Shown here: positions 18,716 to 28,689 of the stretch, piece by piece | Numbering within the stretch: the stretch's first letter is position 1 | Layout of the letters: each line of letters begins with the position of its first letter | DNA from: Roseateles sp. DAIF2 | Lineage (GTDB): Bacteria > Pseudomonadota > Gammaproteobacteria > Burkholderiales > Burkholderiaceae_C | Assembly (NCBI RefSeq): GCF_015624425.1 | Contig: NZ_CP049919.1 | Location: forward strand, 1,984,001-2,048,000 | DNA length: 64,000 bases | Direction: 5' to 3' | The notes under the pieces: model-generated | The model's database searches: none | What the model saw: the letters and a program-made list of their open reading frames with translations, nothing else | Told to the model about the DNA's origin: nothing | Made by a program: the position numbers and the translations under genes

Positions 18716-18909
18716 GGTCCGCTCCTGAAGAAAAGCAAAAAAGGGGGCAGGGCCCTTGTCGACCCATCCCCCTCGTCTCGTCCGGCGCCGCGGCTGCGGC
18801 GCTCCTTGTTGATCGGGCCGCATCCGGCCCTTGTCCTGGGCCGCGCCGGCCGGGTGGTCCCGGCTCTGGTGGCGTCGGCCGCTGTTGTCAGCTTGAAATC
18901 ACTCGTTCG

Positions 18910-21015
18910 TCAGAAGGTCTCCCAGGCTCCGTCGTCCTGCGCGGGCGGCGGCGGTGCTGCTGCTGGCGCCTTGCGGGCGACCGGCGGGCTGTTCTTGGCG
19001 GCGGGCGGCCGCGCGGCGGCCGGTGCGGGTTTGGACGCGGGTGTCGGGGCTTTGGCCAGCGGCGCGGCGGCGCGCGGGGCCGGCGCCGCGTTCTGGCCGG
19101 CGGCCAGGCGGAACACCGCCACCGCCTCGACCAGGCGCTGGGCCTGGTCGCGCAGGCTCTCGGCCGCGGCGGCGGATTCCTCCACCAGCGCGGCGTTCTG
19201 CTGCGTCATCTGGTCCAGCTGCAGCACCGACTGGTTGACCTGGCCGATGCCGTCGCTCTGCTCGGCGGCGGCGGCGGTGATCTCGCCGATGATGTCCGAG
19301 ACCCGCTGCACGCTGGAGACGATCTCGTCCATCGAGCTGCCGGCCTCCTGCACCAGGCGCGAGCCGGTCTCGACCTTGTCGACACTGGCACCGATCAGGG
19401 TCTTGATCTCCTTGGCCGCCTCGGCGCTGCGCTGCGCCAGGCTGCGCACCTCGGAGGCCACGACCGCGAAGCCGCGGCCCTGCTCGCCGGCGCGCGCGGC
19501 TTCCACCGCGGCATTCAGCGCCAGGATGTTGGTTTGGAAGGCGATGCCGTCGATCACGCCGATGATGTCGTTGATCTTCTTCGAGCTGGTGTTGATCTCG
19601 TCCATCGTCGCGACCACCTGGCCGACCACGGTGCCGCCCTTGGCGGCGGCGCTGGAGGCGCTGGAGACCAGCTGGTTGGCGGTGCGGGCCGAGTCGGCGG
19701 TCTGCTTGACCGTGCTGGTCAGCTGTTCCATCGAGGAGGCGGCGATCTGCAGGTTGGACGCGGTCTGCTCGGTGCGCTGGCTCAGGTCCTGGTTGCCGGT
19801 GGCGATCTCGGTGCTGGCGGTGCCGATCGAATCGACCGAGTGGCGCACGGTGCCGATCATGTCGGCCAGCCGGGTGCGCATCGCCTCGGCATCGCGGGTC
19901 AGGGCGCCGATCTCGTCGTTGCGGCTGCTGTGCATCGCGGTGCTGAGGTCGCCCTGGGCGATGGCGCGCACGCCATCGCTCAAGGTGGCCAGCGGTTTCG
20001 CGACCCAGTTGCGCAGCAGCCAGGCCAGGCCGAAGCCGAGCGCGACGGTGGCGCCGCCCAGCAGCAGCCAGAAGGGCACCAGGGTGGCCCAATGCGAGGC
20101 CATCGCCTCGCCGCGCGAGACCTGGGCCACGACCCAATGGCCGGTCTTGGGGTTCTTGCGCACCACCGCGAAGTTGTCGCCGCGGCCATTGCCCAGCAGG
20201 TCGGGCGCGCTGCCGAGGTAGCCGTCCTCGCCGAGCTCGGCCAGCTGCTTGGCGAACTCCGGCGAGACCTCGCTGAGCAGCTTGCCCTTGGCGCTGGGAT
20301 GGGCGGCGAAACGGGCCTGGCTCAGGTCCTTGCCGACATTGAGCAGGTAGATGCCGCCGCTGTCGAAGAACTTGGACTCGGCCGCCATCTTGCCGATCGC
20401 GCCCTCGAAGGCGTCGAGGTCGAAGCCGATGAAGAGCAGGCCGACCAGCTTGCCGGCATCGTTCTTGATCGGCTCGTAATAGGTCATGTAGGCGCGGCCG
20501 AACAGCACCGCGCGGCCCGCGTAGGACTGGCCGGCGGAGACCGAGGCGTAGGCCGGATGCTGCTTGCCCAGCAGGGTGCCCATCGCGCGCTCGCCCTTGT
20601 CGTTCTTCAGCGAGGTGGTGATGCGCAGGAAGTCGTCGCCCTTGGCGGCGAACACCGTGGCCACGCCGCCGGTGGTGCCGGCGAACTTGTCCACCTGGGT
20701 GAAGTTGTCGTTCAGCTTGGGGCCCCAGTCGCGCAGCTCGCCGCTCGTCTCGTCCAGGGTGAAGGACGGGCCGAACTCCTGGCGGAAGCTGCCGAAGCTG
20801 CGCTGCACCAGGGTGCGCGAGGTGTCGTCCATCGCGTTCATCGCGTCGACGAGGGCTTGCGTTTTGTCGCCGACCCAGCTGAGCACACGTTCATGCGCGA
20901 CGCGGGTCAGCAGCACGCTGACGGCGCCGCTGATGAACAGCAGCGCGAGGGAGAGGGAGAGCACGCCGATCAGGGAGACACGGCGGGCGATCGATTGTGC
21001 GTTACCTGTTGCCAT
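18910..21015 (-). CDS. Methyl-accepting chemotaxis protein, Cache_3-Cache_2-type sensor
   Basis: A 701-residue chemoreceptor. The sensor region (about residues 40-310) resembles Cache_3-Cache_2 fusions, with [20 protein letters not shown] and GHWVVAQ segments. A second helix, HAMP and a signalling domain nearly identical to those of the flanking receptors follow. The C-terminus is GAWETF, again a CheR/CheB tether. A terminator between cheW and this gene means it has its own promoter within about 75 bases, where I see no FliA site. The ligand is unknown. Confidence 0.92.
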   Translation of the reverse strand: MATGNAQSIARRVSLIGVLSLSLALLFISGAVSVLLTRVAHERVLSWVGDKTQALVDAMNAMDDTSRTLVQRSFGSFRQEFGPSFTLDETSGELRDWGPKLNDNFTQVDKFAGTTGGVATVFAAKGDDFLRITTSLKNDKGERAMGTLLGKQHPAYASVSAGQSYAGRAVLFGRAYMTYYEPIKNDAGKLVGLLFIGFDLDAFEGAIGKMAAESKFFDSGGIYLLNVGKDLSQARFAAHPSAKGKLLSEVSPEFAKQLAELGEDGYLGSAPDLLGNGRGDNFAVVRKNPKTGHWVVAQVSRGEAMASHWATLVPFWLLLGGATVALGFGLAWLLRNWVAKPLATLSDGVRAIAQGDLSTAMHSSRNDEIGALTRDAEAMRTRLADMIGTVRHSVDSIGTASTEIATGNQDLSQRTEQTASNLQIAASSMEQLTSTVKQTADSARTANQLVSSASSAAAKGGTVVGQVVATMDEINTSSKKINDIIGVIDGIAFQTNILALNAAVEAARAGEQGRGFAVVASEVRSLAQRSAEAAKEIKTLIGASVDKVETGSRLVQEAGSSMDEIVSSVQRVSDIIGEITAAAAEQSDGIGQVNQSVLQLDQMTQQNAALVEESAAAAESLRDQAQRLVEAVAVFRLAAGQNAAPAPRAAAPLAKAPTPASKPAPAAARPPAAKNSPPVARKAPAAAPPPPAQDDGAWETF

Positions 21016-21047
21016 CGTGCGATCTGTGGATTTTTTGGCAAATGGGT

Positions 21048-21078
21048 AAAAAAAAGCCCGCCGGACCAGGGCGGGCTT
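21048..21078 (-). terminator. Rho-independent terminator of the che operon
   Basis: Read on the minus strand after cheW, a 7-bp GCCCGCC/GGCGGGC stem with a 7-base loop is followed by a run of T (AAAAAAAA on the plus strand at 21048-21055). Confidence 0.85.
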
Positions 21079-21090
21079 CGGGGAGGTCTG

Positions 21091-21627
21091 TCAGCCGATC
21101 ACGGAATCCATCAGGCCCATGTCGGCGCTGCTCATCAGGCCTTCGATGTCCATCAGGATCAGCATGCGTTCGCCGACGGCACCGATGCCGGTGATGAAGC
21201 TGGTGTCCACCGCGCTGGCGTTCAGCTCCGGTGCGGGACGGATCACGTCGCGGTTCAGCTCCAGCACGTCGGACACCGAGTCGACCACCGCGCCGACGAC
21301 GCGGTTGCGCACGTTCAGCACGATCACGACGGTGAAGCCGTTGTACTCGGCGCTGGGGCAGCCCAGCTTCAGGCGCAGGTCTACGATCGGCACGATCACG
21401 CCGCGCAGGTTGACGACGCCCTTGATGAACTCGGGCGCGTTGGCGATGCGGGTGGGCGGCTCGTAGGAACGGATCTCCTGCACCTTCAGGATGTCGATGC
21501 CGTATTCCTCGCTGCCGAGACGGAAGGTCAGGTACTCGCCGCTGGCAGGCCCTTGGCTCTGCACGGCCAATGCGCCGGCGCTGGGGTCACGGCGCACCAA
21601 CTGGGTCGCTTCGCTGATGGTTTCCAT
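21091..21627 (-). CDS. cheW: Chemotaxis adaptor CheW
   Basis: A 178-residue CheW with the SH3-like fold signatures [35 protein letters not shown] and [12 protein letters not shown]. It couples receptors to CheA in the polar array. It is the last gene of the operon cheZ-like, cheY, cheA, mcp, cheW and is followed by a strong terminator. The N-terminal 30 residues are a flexible extension beyond the core. Confidence 0.95.
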   Translation of the reverse strand: METISEATQLVRRDPSAGALAVQSQGPASGEYLTFRLGSEEYGIDILKVQEIRSYEPPTRIANAPEFIKGVVNLRGVIVPIVDLRLKLGCPSAEYNGFTVVIVLNVRNRVVGAVVDSVSDVLELNRDVIRPAPELNASAVDTSFITGIGAVGERMLILMDIEGLMSSADMGLMDSVIG

Positions 21628-21680
21628 GGCTTACCTCGTTCTTGGGGTGGAACTATGTGATCGATCGGTTGGGGTGGACC

Positions 21681-23489
21681 TCAGAAGGTCTCCCAGTCGC
21701 CGTCGTTGGCGGTACTGGCCAGCACGGGCGATGGTTTCGCGAGGGCGGGCGGGCTGACCGGCTTGGCGGCCGGCTTCGTGGTGAGGCCCGCGGACTTGCT
21801 GGCGACCGGGCGGGGGGCGGCGGTCGTGGACTTCTTGGCCGCGGCGGCGGAGGCCGAGGCGGCGAGCGCGGCCGGCCGCGGGGCCGGAGCCGCGGCCACC
21901 GCGGGCAGGGTGTCGCCGCGATGGCTGCTGATGCGGAACTTGTCGACCGCCAGGGCCAGGCGCTCGGCCTGGTCCTTCAGGCTTTCGGCGGCGGCGGCGG
22001 ATTCCTCCACCAGCGCGGCGTTCTGCTGGGTCATCTGGTCGAGCTGGGTGACCGACTGGTTGACCTGGCCGATGCCGTCGCTCTGCTCGCTGGCGGCAGC
22101 GGTGATCTCGCCGATGATGTCGGTCACGCGCTGCACGCTGGCGACGATGTCGGTCATCGAGGTGCCGGCCTCCTGCACCAGACGGGCGCCGGTCTCGACA
22201 CGCTCGACGCTGGCGCCGATCAGGGTCTTGATCTCGCGCGCGGCCTCGGCCGAGCGCTGGGCCAGCGAGCGCACCTCGCCGGCCACCACCGCGAAGCCGC
22301 GGCCCTGCTCGCCGGCGCGCGCGGCCTCGACCGCCGCGTTCAGCGCCAGGATGTTGGTCTGGAAGGCGATGCCGTCGATGGTGCCGATGATGTCGCTGAT
22401 CTTCTTCGAGCTGGTGTTGATCTCGTCCATGGTCGAGACCACCTGGCTGACCACCTCACCGCCCTTGGCCGCGGCCGAGAAGGCGCTGGAGGCCAGCTGG
22501 TTGGCGGTGCGGGCCGAGTCGGCGGTCTGCTTGACCGTACCGGTCAGCTGCACCATCGAGGAGGCGGTCTGCTGCAGATTGCCAGCGGTCTGCTCGGTGC
22601 GGCTGGACAGGTCCTGGTTGCCGGTGGCGATCTCGACCGAGGCGGTGCGGATGCTGTCGGCCGAGGTGCGCAGCTGGCCGACCAGGCTCTGCAGCGAGCT
22701 CTGCATGTTCTGCAGCGAGCGCATCAGGTGCGAGGCCTCGTCCTGGCCTTCGACCACCTTGGCCGGCAGGGTCAGGTCGCCCTTGGCGATGGCCTCGGCC
22801 AGCACCTCGGCATCGGCCAGCGGGGCGCAGATGCTGTGCATGTTCAGCAGGGTCAGCGGCACCACGACGGCCGCGGCCAGCACCAGCACGACGATGAAGG
22901 CGCTCAGCACGCGGCCCTGGGTGGCCTCTGCACGCTGCTGCGCGGCGCCGCCCTCGGCTTCCAGCGCGGCGCGCAGCTCCTCGATCAGCTTCTCGGCGCC
23001 GGCGACATCGTCCTTGGCGCGCGTCAGCAGCTTGTCGGCCACCGCGGCGTTGTCATAGCCGCCGGCCTCCAGCTGGGCCAGCACCGGCTGGGCCTTGGCG
23101 GCATAGCCGTCCAGCAGGGCCAGGGCCTTGGTCATCAGGTTCTTGTCGCCCTCGCTCTCGCCACCGCGCATCTTCTTCGCGATGTCGGCGATGGTCTTGC
23201 GCGTGCCGTCCCACTTGGCATGCACTTCCTTGACCACCTCGGGCTTCTCGTAGTTGATGATCATGTCCTTCTCGAAGCGCCGCATCTCGCCCATGGCGTG
23301 CACCAGGCGGGTGACCTGGTTGGCTTCGACGACCGAACCTTCGGCGAACTGCTTGGTCTGGTCGCGCATCGAGTTCATGCCCAGCAGACCGACGCTGCCC
23401 ACGGCCAGCAGCAGCGTCAGCACCATCGCGATCGCGCCGATCATGCGCGTGCGGATGCTGAAGCGGCGGAGCAAGGCGCTCATATTCAT
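21681..23489 (-). CDS. Methyl-accepting chemotaxis protein with four-helix-bundle sensor
   Basis: A 602-residue chemoreceptor between cheA and cheW. A helix at residues 10-32, an all-helical periplasmic domain of about 160 residues ([15 protein letters not shown] fits a 4HB_MCP bundle), a second helix near 195-215, HAMP, and a signalling domain with [20 protein letters not shown]. The C-terminus is GDWETF, the CheR/CheB tether. Its place within the che operon suggests it is the housekeeping Tsr/Tar-like receptor. Compared with the other two receptors its adaptation regions differ slightly ([20 protein letters not shown]). Confidence 0.93.
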   Translation of the reverse strand: MNMSALLRRFSIRTRMIGAIAMVLTLLLAVGSVGLLGMNSMRDQTKQFAEGSVVEANQVTRLVHAMGEMRRFEKDMIINYEKPEVVKEVHAKWDGTRKTIADIAKKMRGGESEGDKNLMTKALALLDGYAAKAQPVLAQLEAGGYDNAAVADKLLTRAKDDVAGAEKLIEELRAALEAEGGAAQQRAEATQGRVLSAFIVVLVLAAAVVVPLTLLNMHSICAPLADAEVLAEAIAKGDLTLPAKVVEGQDEASHLMRSLQNMQSSLQSLVGQLRTSADSIRTASVEIATGNQDLSSRTEQTAGNLQQTASSMVQLTGTVKQTADSARTANQLASSAFSAAAKGGEVVSQVVSTMDEINTSSKKISDIIGTIDGIAFQTNILALNAAVEAARAGEQGRGFAVVAGEVRSLAQRSAEAAREIKTLIGASVERVETGARLVQEAGTSMTDIVASVQRVTDIIGEITAAASEQSDGIGQVNQSVTQLDQMTQQNAALVEESAAAAESLKDQAERLALAVDKFRISSHRGDTLPAVAAAPAPRPAALAASASAAAAKKSTTAAPRPVASKSAGLTTKPAAKPVSPPALAKPSPVLASTANDGDWETF

Positions 23490-23512
23490 TGTGATTCCCT
23501 CTTCGTACTTCT

Positions 23513-25633
23513 TCAGTGACGCGAGCGGCGTACCAGGCTGCCCACGTCGAGGATCAGGGCGACGCGGCCGTCGCCCATGATGGTGGCGCCCGACACATCG
23601 GTCACCTTGCGGTAGTTGGCCTCCAGGTTCTTCACCACCACCTGCTGCTGGCCGAGCAATTCGTCCACCAGCATCGCGACGCGGCCGCCCTCGGCTTCCA
23701 CCACCACCATGATGGAGCTGACATGCTCGAAATCGAAACGCGGAACATTGAAAACCTGCTCCAATTCCACGACCGGCATGTATTCGTCGCGCACCTCGAC
23801 CACCCGGCCGGTGCCGGCGACGGTCTTGATGGTGCCGGCCTGGACCTGGAAGGACTCGACCACCGAGCTCAGCGGCAGGATGTAGACCTCCTCGCCGACG
23901 CCCACGCTCATGCCGTCCATGATGGCCAGGGTCAGTGGCAGACGCACCGAGACCTTCATGCCGTAGCCCTCGGCGGAGTCGATCTCCACCGTGCCGCCCA
24001 GCGAGGTGATGTTCTTCTTCACCACGTCCATGCCGACGCCGCGGCCCGACACGTCGGTCACCTGGTCGGCGGTGGAGAAGCCGGGCGCGAAGATCAGGCC
24101 CCAGACCTCCTGGTCGGTCATGCTGTCGGGCGCGTCGATACCTTTCTCGCGCGCCTTCTTGATCAGCTTCTCGCGGTTCAGGCCGCGGCCATCGTCGCGC
24201 ACCTCGATCACGATCGAGCCGCCCTGGTGGCTGGCCACCAGGGTGATCGTGCCCTGCTCGGGCTTGCCGCGGGCGACGCGGTCGGCGGGCAGCTCGATGC
24301 CATGGTCGCAGCTGTTGCGCACCAGGTGGGTCAGCGGGTCGGTGATCTTCTCGACCAGGCCCTTGTCCAGCTCGGTGGCCTCGCCCTGGGTGACCAGCTC
24401 GACCTTCTTGCCCAGCTTGGCGGCCAGGTCGCGCAGCATGCGCGGGAAGCGGTTGAACACCACCGACATCGGGATCATGCGGATCGACATCACCGATTCC
24501 TGCAGGTCCCGCGTGTTGCGCTCCAGATCGGCCAGGCCGGAGGCCAGCTGCTGATACAGGCCCGGATCCAGGTTGCGGCTGTTTTGCGCCAGCATCGCCT
24601 GGGTGATCACGAGTTCGCCGACCAGGTTGATCAGCTGATCGACCTTCTCGACCGAGACGCGCAGGGTGGACTGGTCCATGCCGGCGGCGGCCGGCTTGGC
24701 ATCGGCCTTGGCGGCGACCGGCTTGGCGGCCGTGGTCGCGACCGCGCCGGGCTTCGGCGCCTCGGCGGCCTGGGCCTTCAGCTCGGTGCTGGTGGCGCTC
24801 GGGATGCCGGGGGCGTCGTCGAAGAAGCCGTAGCCGGGATCCTTGTCCTCGGGCTCGGCCGGCGGCGCGCCGGGCGCGCCCTCGTGGAAGCCGAAGCCCG
24901 GGCCCAGCGGCAGCAGCTTGACCTGCTCGCGCGCGACGTGGAAGGTGAACAGGTCCAGCAGATCGTTGTCGGTGCTGCTGGTCAGCACCTTGAAGCGGCG
25001 CATGCCGTCGGCCGATTGGCCGGCGTCCAGCGGCTCGATGGTGCCGAGGTCGGTGATTTCCTTGAACAGCTCGACCAGGTTGTCGGCCAGGCTCAGGTCG
25101 GTCAGCGGGCCGACCTGCAGCTCCAGCAGGCGCGCGCCGGTCTTCAGCACGGGGGCCGGTGCGGCCGGGGCCGGCTTGGGCGCGGCCGGCGCGGCGGCCA
25201 CGACTTCCTTGCCCTCGACCAGGCCGCGGATGCTGTTCAGCAGGTCGCTGGTGTCGATGGGATCGGCGCCCGAGCCCTGGTGGCGGCCCAACTGGGCGCG
25301 CAGCGCGTCGCCGGACTGCAGCAGCACGTCCACCATCGCCGAGGTCGGCTGCAGCTCGTGGCGGCGCAGCTTGTCCAGCAGCGTCTCCATCTGGTGCGTC
25401 AGCTCGGCCACGTCGGAGAAGCCGAAGGTGGCGGCGCCGCCCTTGATCGAGTGGGCGCAGCGGAAGATCGCGTTCAGCTCCTCGTCGTCGGCGGCCTCGA
25501 CATTCACGTTCAGCAGCAGCTGCTCCATGTTGTCGAGGTTCTCGTTCGCCTCCTCGAAGAAGACTTGGTAAAACTGGCTCAGGTCGATGCCGGCACTGAG
25601 GCTGGCGCCTTCGGAGGTCATTTCTCCCATCAT
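23513..25633 (-). CDS. cheA: Chemotaxis histidine kinase CheA
   Basis: A 706-residue CheA. P1 carries the phosphorylated His61 in AHSIKGG; an Ala/Pro-rich linker and a P2-like region (CheY docking) follow; P3 dimerisation has [15 protein letters not shown]; the P4 kinase has the N box [21 protein letters not shown] and [13 protein letters not shown]; and P5 is a CheW-like regulatory domain ending in SLVRRSRH. It phosphorylates CheY from the next gene upstream. GAGGAG precedes tandem ATG codons. All catalytic boxes look intact. Confidence 0.96.
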   Translation of the reverse strand: MMGEMTSEGASLSAGIDLSQFYQVFFEEANENLDNMEQLLLNVNVEAADDEELNAIFRCAHSIKGGAATFGFSDVAELTHQMETLLDKLRRHELQPTSAMVDVLLQSGDALRAQLGRHQGSGADPIDTSDLLNSIRGLVEGKEVVAAAPAAPKPAPAAPAPVLKTGARLLELQVGPLTDLSLADNLVELFKEITDLGTIEPLDAGQSADGMRRFKVLTSSTDNDLLDLFTFHVAREQVKLLPLGPGFGFHEGAPGAPPAEPEDKDPGYGFFDDAPGIPSATSTELKAQAAEAPKPGAVATTAAKPVAAKADAKPAAAGMDQSTLRVSVEKVDQLINLVGELVITQAMLAQNSRNLDPGLYQQLASGLADLERNTRDLQESVMSIRMIPMSVVFNRFPRMLRDLAAKLGKKVELVTQGEATELDKGLVEKITDPLTHLVRNSCDHGIELPADRVARGKPEQGTITLVASHQGGSIVIEVRDDGRGLNREKLIKKAREKGIDAPDSMTDQEVWGLIFAPGFSTADQVTDVSGRGVGMDVVKKNITSLGGTVEIDSAEGYGMKVSVRLPLTLAIMDGMSVGVGEEVYILPLSSVVESFQVQAGTIKTVAGTGRVVEVRDEYMPVVELEQVFNVPRFDFEHVSSIMVVVEAEGGRVAMLVDELLGQQQVVVKNLEANYRKVTDVSGATIMGDGRVALILDVGSLVRRSRH

Positions 25634-25658
25634 TTCACTCCTCGTTGCGGCGCGGGAC

Positions 25659-26021
25659 TTAGCGGATCACTTTGCCGATGACCTCGATCAGCTTGGCCGG
25701 ATCGAAGGGTTTGACCAGCCAGCCGGTGGCGCCTGCGGCACGGCCTGCCTGCTTCATCTGATCGCTGGACTCGGTGGTCAGGATCAGGATCGGGGTGGTC
25801 TTGAATTTGGGGTTGTCGCGCAGCTTCTTGGTCAGGCTGATGCCGTCCATGCGCGGCATGTTCTGATCCGTCAGCACCAGGTCGAAATCGCGTGTGCCGG
25901 CCTTCTCCCAGGCGTCCTGCCCGTCCACGGCCTCCACCACATTGAACCCGGCGTTCTTGAGGGTGAAGGAGACCATCTGGCGCATCGAGGCCGAATCGTC
26001 CACAGCAAGAATTGAATGCAT
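25659..26021 (-). CDS. cheY: Chemotaxis response regulator CheY
   Basis: A 120-residue single receiver domain from the ATG at 26021. The acidic pocket is Asp8-Asp9, the phospho-acceptor is Asp52 in LVLTDQNMP, the switch Thr is in LILTTES, and Lys104 is in LVKPFD. Phosphorylated CheY binds FliM/FliN at the motor. It lies 25 bases upstream of cheA and 50 bases downstream of the CheZ-like gene. An ATG 21 bases further upstream is less likely. Confidence 0.94.
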   Translation of the reverse strand: MHSILAVDDSASMRQMVSFTLKNAGFNVVEAVDGQDAWEKAGTRDFDLVLTDQNMPRMDGISLTKKLRDNPKFKTTPILILTTESSDQMKQAGRAAGATGWLVKPFDPAKLIEVIGKVIR

Positions 26022-26070
26022 CGCTCTCTCTCCGGATAACAAGCTGATATCGGTTGATCTTGAGTTTTCT

Positions 26071-26526
26071 TTAGAACAGTTCGATGGACCCTGCGTCCAT
26101 CTCGTCCTGCGTCACGGGATTGGGTCGCAGCGGCGCGATCTCGACGACGGCCTCGCCGTCCTCGTCGTCGCCGAAGGTGTCGCGCGCCAGCTGGTCCGAG
26201 CAGTTGCGCAGGCGCTGGCTGGTATGGGCGATCAGCTGCGTGGCCATGTCCTGGAACTGCAGCGCGGTGATCGCCCCGGCGATGTTCTCCATCACCGCGT
26301 GCAGGATGGTGCTGTCGCCGCCGCTTTCGGCGGCCTGGCGCAGCAGGGTCTGGATCTGCGTCGAGGCGCTGTAGAAATGGGCCGAGAGCGCCTCGCCGGC
26401 ATCGTCCAGCAGGCGCTGCAGACGCTCCAGGTCGTTGGTCACCGTCATCAGGTGATCCTGCAGCTCGGCGGCGGCCAGCAGGGGGAGCATGCCCGGCTCG
26501 GCAGGGGAGGTGGGGTCTTCGTTCAT
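26071..26526 (-). CDS. CheZ-like CheY-P phosphatase (short)
   Basis: A 151-residue helical protein that heads the che operon. It is shorter than enterobacterial CheZ (about 214 residues), but near its middle has the motif ALQFQDMATQL, which matches the CheZ catalytic signature FQDxxxQ (Asp93 and Gln97 here, corresponding to Asp143 and Gln147 in E. coli). Two long helices frame it, as in the CheZ four-helix bundle. The C-terminus (MDAGSIELF) could be a CheY-binding tail. The function is inferred from motif and context, and overall similarity is low. Confidence 0.65.
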   Translation of the reverse strand: MNEDPTSPAEPGMLPLLAAAELQDHLMTVTNDLERLQRLLDDAGEALSAHFYSASTQIQTLLRQAAESGGDSTILHAVMENIAGAITALQFQDMATQLIAHTSQRLRNCSDQLARDTFGDDEDGEAVVEIAPLRPNPVTQDEMDAGSIELF

Positions 26527-26720
26527 TGCGATCGTCGCTCCATGCTTTTTTATGTCCTCACCTGGCGCGCATGGCGCGGGCCGGCCTGTCGGCCGGGACA
26601 TAACCATGCGTGGGTGGAATCTTCGGCATTTCTTGCAAGCATGTCGACTGGACAAACGGCCCGAAGCAGGCCTTTTTCTCGGGTATTTGGCGGCGCGGAC
26701 CCGAATCCAGCGCATTCATA

Positions 26721-26734
26721 AGGGGTTAACCCCT
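26721..26734. promoter_or_regulatory. Perfect palindrome in divergent control region
   Basis: AGGGGTTAACCCCT is a perfect 14-bp palindrome, followed at 26741 by another GGGGTTT half-site. It lies between the divergent che operon and the sensor-kinase gene and could be an operator. No other role is visible. Confidence 0.35.
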
Positions 26735-26819
26735 CATTGTGGGGTTTCCCGCCCGACCGGCAATCCGTGGCGGACGGGGTGCCGTGAGTTGTTGCACATT
26801 CTTGGCATACTCCGGCCCC

Positions 26820-27959
26820 ATGACGATTTCAAGCGCTGATCGCCGATTGCGCGTATTGCATGTCGAGGATTCGGAACTCGACCACCAGCTGATACTGGCC
26901 CAATTGCGGCGCGCCGGCCTGGAGCTCGAGGTCGAGCGGGTCGATACCCTGGCCGAGGTGGCGCGCGCGCTGACCGAACCCTGGGACGCCATCATTTCCG
27001 ACTACAACCTGCCGGGGTTTTCCGGGCTGGTGGTGCTGGACATGCTGAAGGACAGCCGGCGGGTGATTCCCTTCGTGCTGGTCTCCGGCGAGATCGGCGA
27101 GGACACCGCGGTGGCGGCGATGCGCACCGGCGCCTCCGACTATCTGCTGAAGAACAACCTGGCGCGGCTGGCGCCGGCGCTGCTGCATGCGATCGAGGCC
27201 AGCGAGACCCAGCGCGCGCGCGCGGAGGCGGATCGCGAGCTGCTGAAGTCCAAGCAGCGCCTGCATGAGCTGGCCGGCCATCTGCAGACCAGCGTCGAGA
27301 TGGAGCGGGCGGCGATCGCGCGCGAGATCCACGACGATGTCGGCGGTTCCTTGACCGCGATCAAGTTCGACCTGGCCTGGATCGCCCGCCATGCGCAGGA
27401 CGATGCGGTGCGCCAGCGCGTGCAGTCGGCGCTGGAGACGGTCAGCCAGGCGATCGAGGCCAGCCAGCGCATCATGCACAACCTGCGCCCGGCCATCCTG
27501 GAGCAGGGCCTGGTGGCCGCGGTGCAATGGATGAGCATGCGCTTCGAGCGCCGCACCGGCATCGCCACCAGCATGCGCACCAGCCATGAGCAGATCCAGC
27601 TGCCGCCCGGCGTGCCGCTGGTCGCGTACCGCACTGCGCAGGAGGCGCTTACCAATGTTTCCAAGCACGCGAATGCCAGCAAGGTTGATATCGAACTGAG
27701 CGTGGACTCGGGCGTGCTGACCCTGGAGGTCAGCGACAATGGCGGCGGGCTGTCGCCGGGCGATCTGGCCAAGGCGCGCTCCTTCGGCATCCGCGGCCTG
27801 CACGAGCGGGCCGCCACCGTGGGCGGATGGGTGGACCTGTCCAGCAGCAGCCGCGGCACCAGCCTGATCCTGTCGGTCCCGCTGGAGGCCGGCGGCGCGC
27901 CCGACGACGGTGAGGACGGACCCGCGACCCATGATCCTTCTGCCTGGGGCAGTGCATGA
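26820..27959 (+). CDS. Hybrid sensor kinase: receiver plus NarL-type histidine kinase
   Basis: A 379-residue cytoplasmic protein. Residues 8-125 form a receiver domain (HVEDSE, Asp61 in IISDYNLPG, LLKNNL). Residues 155-240 are a HisKA_3 dimerisation domain with His171 in AIAREIHDDVGGSL. The C-terminal HATPase has NVSKHANAS, DNGGG and FGIRGLHERA. There is no membrane segment, so it probably takes its signal from another kinase acting on the receiver. It overlaps the response-regulator gene by 4 bases. No clear ribosome-binding site precedes the ATG; a CATACT -10-like box lies only about 11 bases upstream. Confidence 0.9.
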   Translation: MTISSADRRLRVLHVEDSELDHQLILAQLRRAGLELEVERVDTLAEVARALTEPWDAIISDYNLPGFSGLVVLDMLKDSRRVIPFVLVSGEIGEDTAVAAMRTGASDYLLKNNLARLAPALLHAIEASETQRARAEADRELLKSKQRLHELAGHLQTSVEMERAAIAREIHDDVGGSLTAIKFDLAWIARHAQDDAVRQRVQSALETVSQAIEASQRIMHNLRPAILEQGLVAAVQWMSMRFERRTGIATSMRTSHEQIQLPPGVPLVAYRTAQEALTNVSKHANASKVDIELSVDSGVLTLEVSDNGGGLSPGDLAKARSFGIRGLHERAATVGGWVDLSSSSRGTSLILSVPLEAGGAPDDGEDGPATHDPSAWGSA

Positions 27960-28597
27960 TTAAAGTGATTCTCTGCGACGACCACGCGCTGATACGGCGT
28001 GGCATCCGCGACACGCTGTCGGATGCGCCCGACATCGAGGTGATCGGCGAGGCCGGCGACTATGGCGAGCTGCGCAGCCTGATGCGCCAGCCGGGCAAGG
28101 ACTGCGACGTGCTGGTGCTGGACATCAACATGCCCGGCCGCAGCGGCCTGGACGTGCTGCATGTGCTGAAGGACGAGGGCGCGGCCACCAAGGTGCTGAT
28201 CGTCTCGATGTACCCGGAGGACCAGTACGCGATCCGCGCGCTGAAGGCGGGCGCCTTCGGCTATGTCAACAAGGGCGGCGACCCGCAGCTGCTGGTCACC
28301 GCGGTGCGCACGGTGGCCCAGGGCCGCAAATATGTGACGCCCGAGATCGCGCAGATGCTGGTCGAGAGCCTGACCGCGCCGGCCACCGAGCAGGCGCACC
28401 AGAAGCTCTCGGACCGTGAGCTGCAGACCCTGGTGATGATCGCCTCCGGCAAGCGTCTGTCCGACATCGCCGAGGAACTGACCCTGAGCCCCAAGACCGT
28501 CAGCGTCTATCGCGCCCGCGTGCTGGAGAAGCTGAGCCTGTCCAACAATTCCGAGCTGACGGTCTACGCCATCCGCAACGGCCTGGTGGAGAGCTGA
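27956..28597 (+). CDS. NarL/FixJ-family response regulator
   Basis: A 213-residue regulator: receiver domain with Asp8-Asp9, Asp56 in LVLDINMPG, and a Lys in YVNKGG; and a LuxR-type helix-turn-helix (LSDRELQTLVMIASGKRLSDIA, LSPKTVSVYRARVLEKL). It is translationally coupled to the hybrid kinase through ATGA, so the two form one phosphorelay. The target genes are not evident; the downstream ABC transporter operon is one candidate. Confidence 0.92.
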   Translation: MIKVILCDDHALIRRGIRDTLSDAPDIEVIGEAGDYGELRSLMRQPGKDCDVLVLDINMPGRSGLDVLHVLKDEGAATKVLIVSMYPEDQYAIRALKAGAFGYVNKGGDPQLLVTAVRTVAQGRKYVTPEIAQMLVESLTAPATEQAHQKLSDRELQTLVMIASGKRLSDIAEELTLSPKTVSVYRARVLEKLSLSNNSELTVYAIRNGLVES

Positions 28598-28635
28598 CCC
28601 CCGCTATCCGTCCCCCGCTGCCTGCCACTCACGAT

Positions 28636-28668
28636 CGCCAGCCGCCGTTCATCGCACGGTGGCTGGCG
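28636..28668 (+). terminator. Strong hairpin after the two-component pair
   Basis: A 13-bp stem CGCCAGCCGCCGT/ACGGTGGCTGGCG (one G-U pair) with a 7-base loop and no T-run. It is probably a terminator or an mRNA-stabilising hairpin. Confidence 0.5.
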
Positions 28669-28689
28669 TGAAACCGGGCGCCGCCCACA

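Noticed and set aside
18865..18895. FliA-like site before the receptor gene at 16703 (TCAAGCTG ... GCCGACGC)
   Set aside because: The spacer is 9 rather than 11 bases and the -10 is poor.
26739..26819. Earlier start for the hybrid kinase
   Set aside because: The extra residues look non-coding and the receiver domain begins normally after the ATG at 26820, although no ribosome-binding site is clear.
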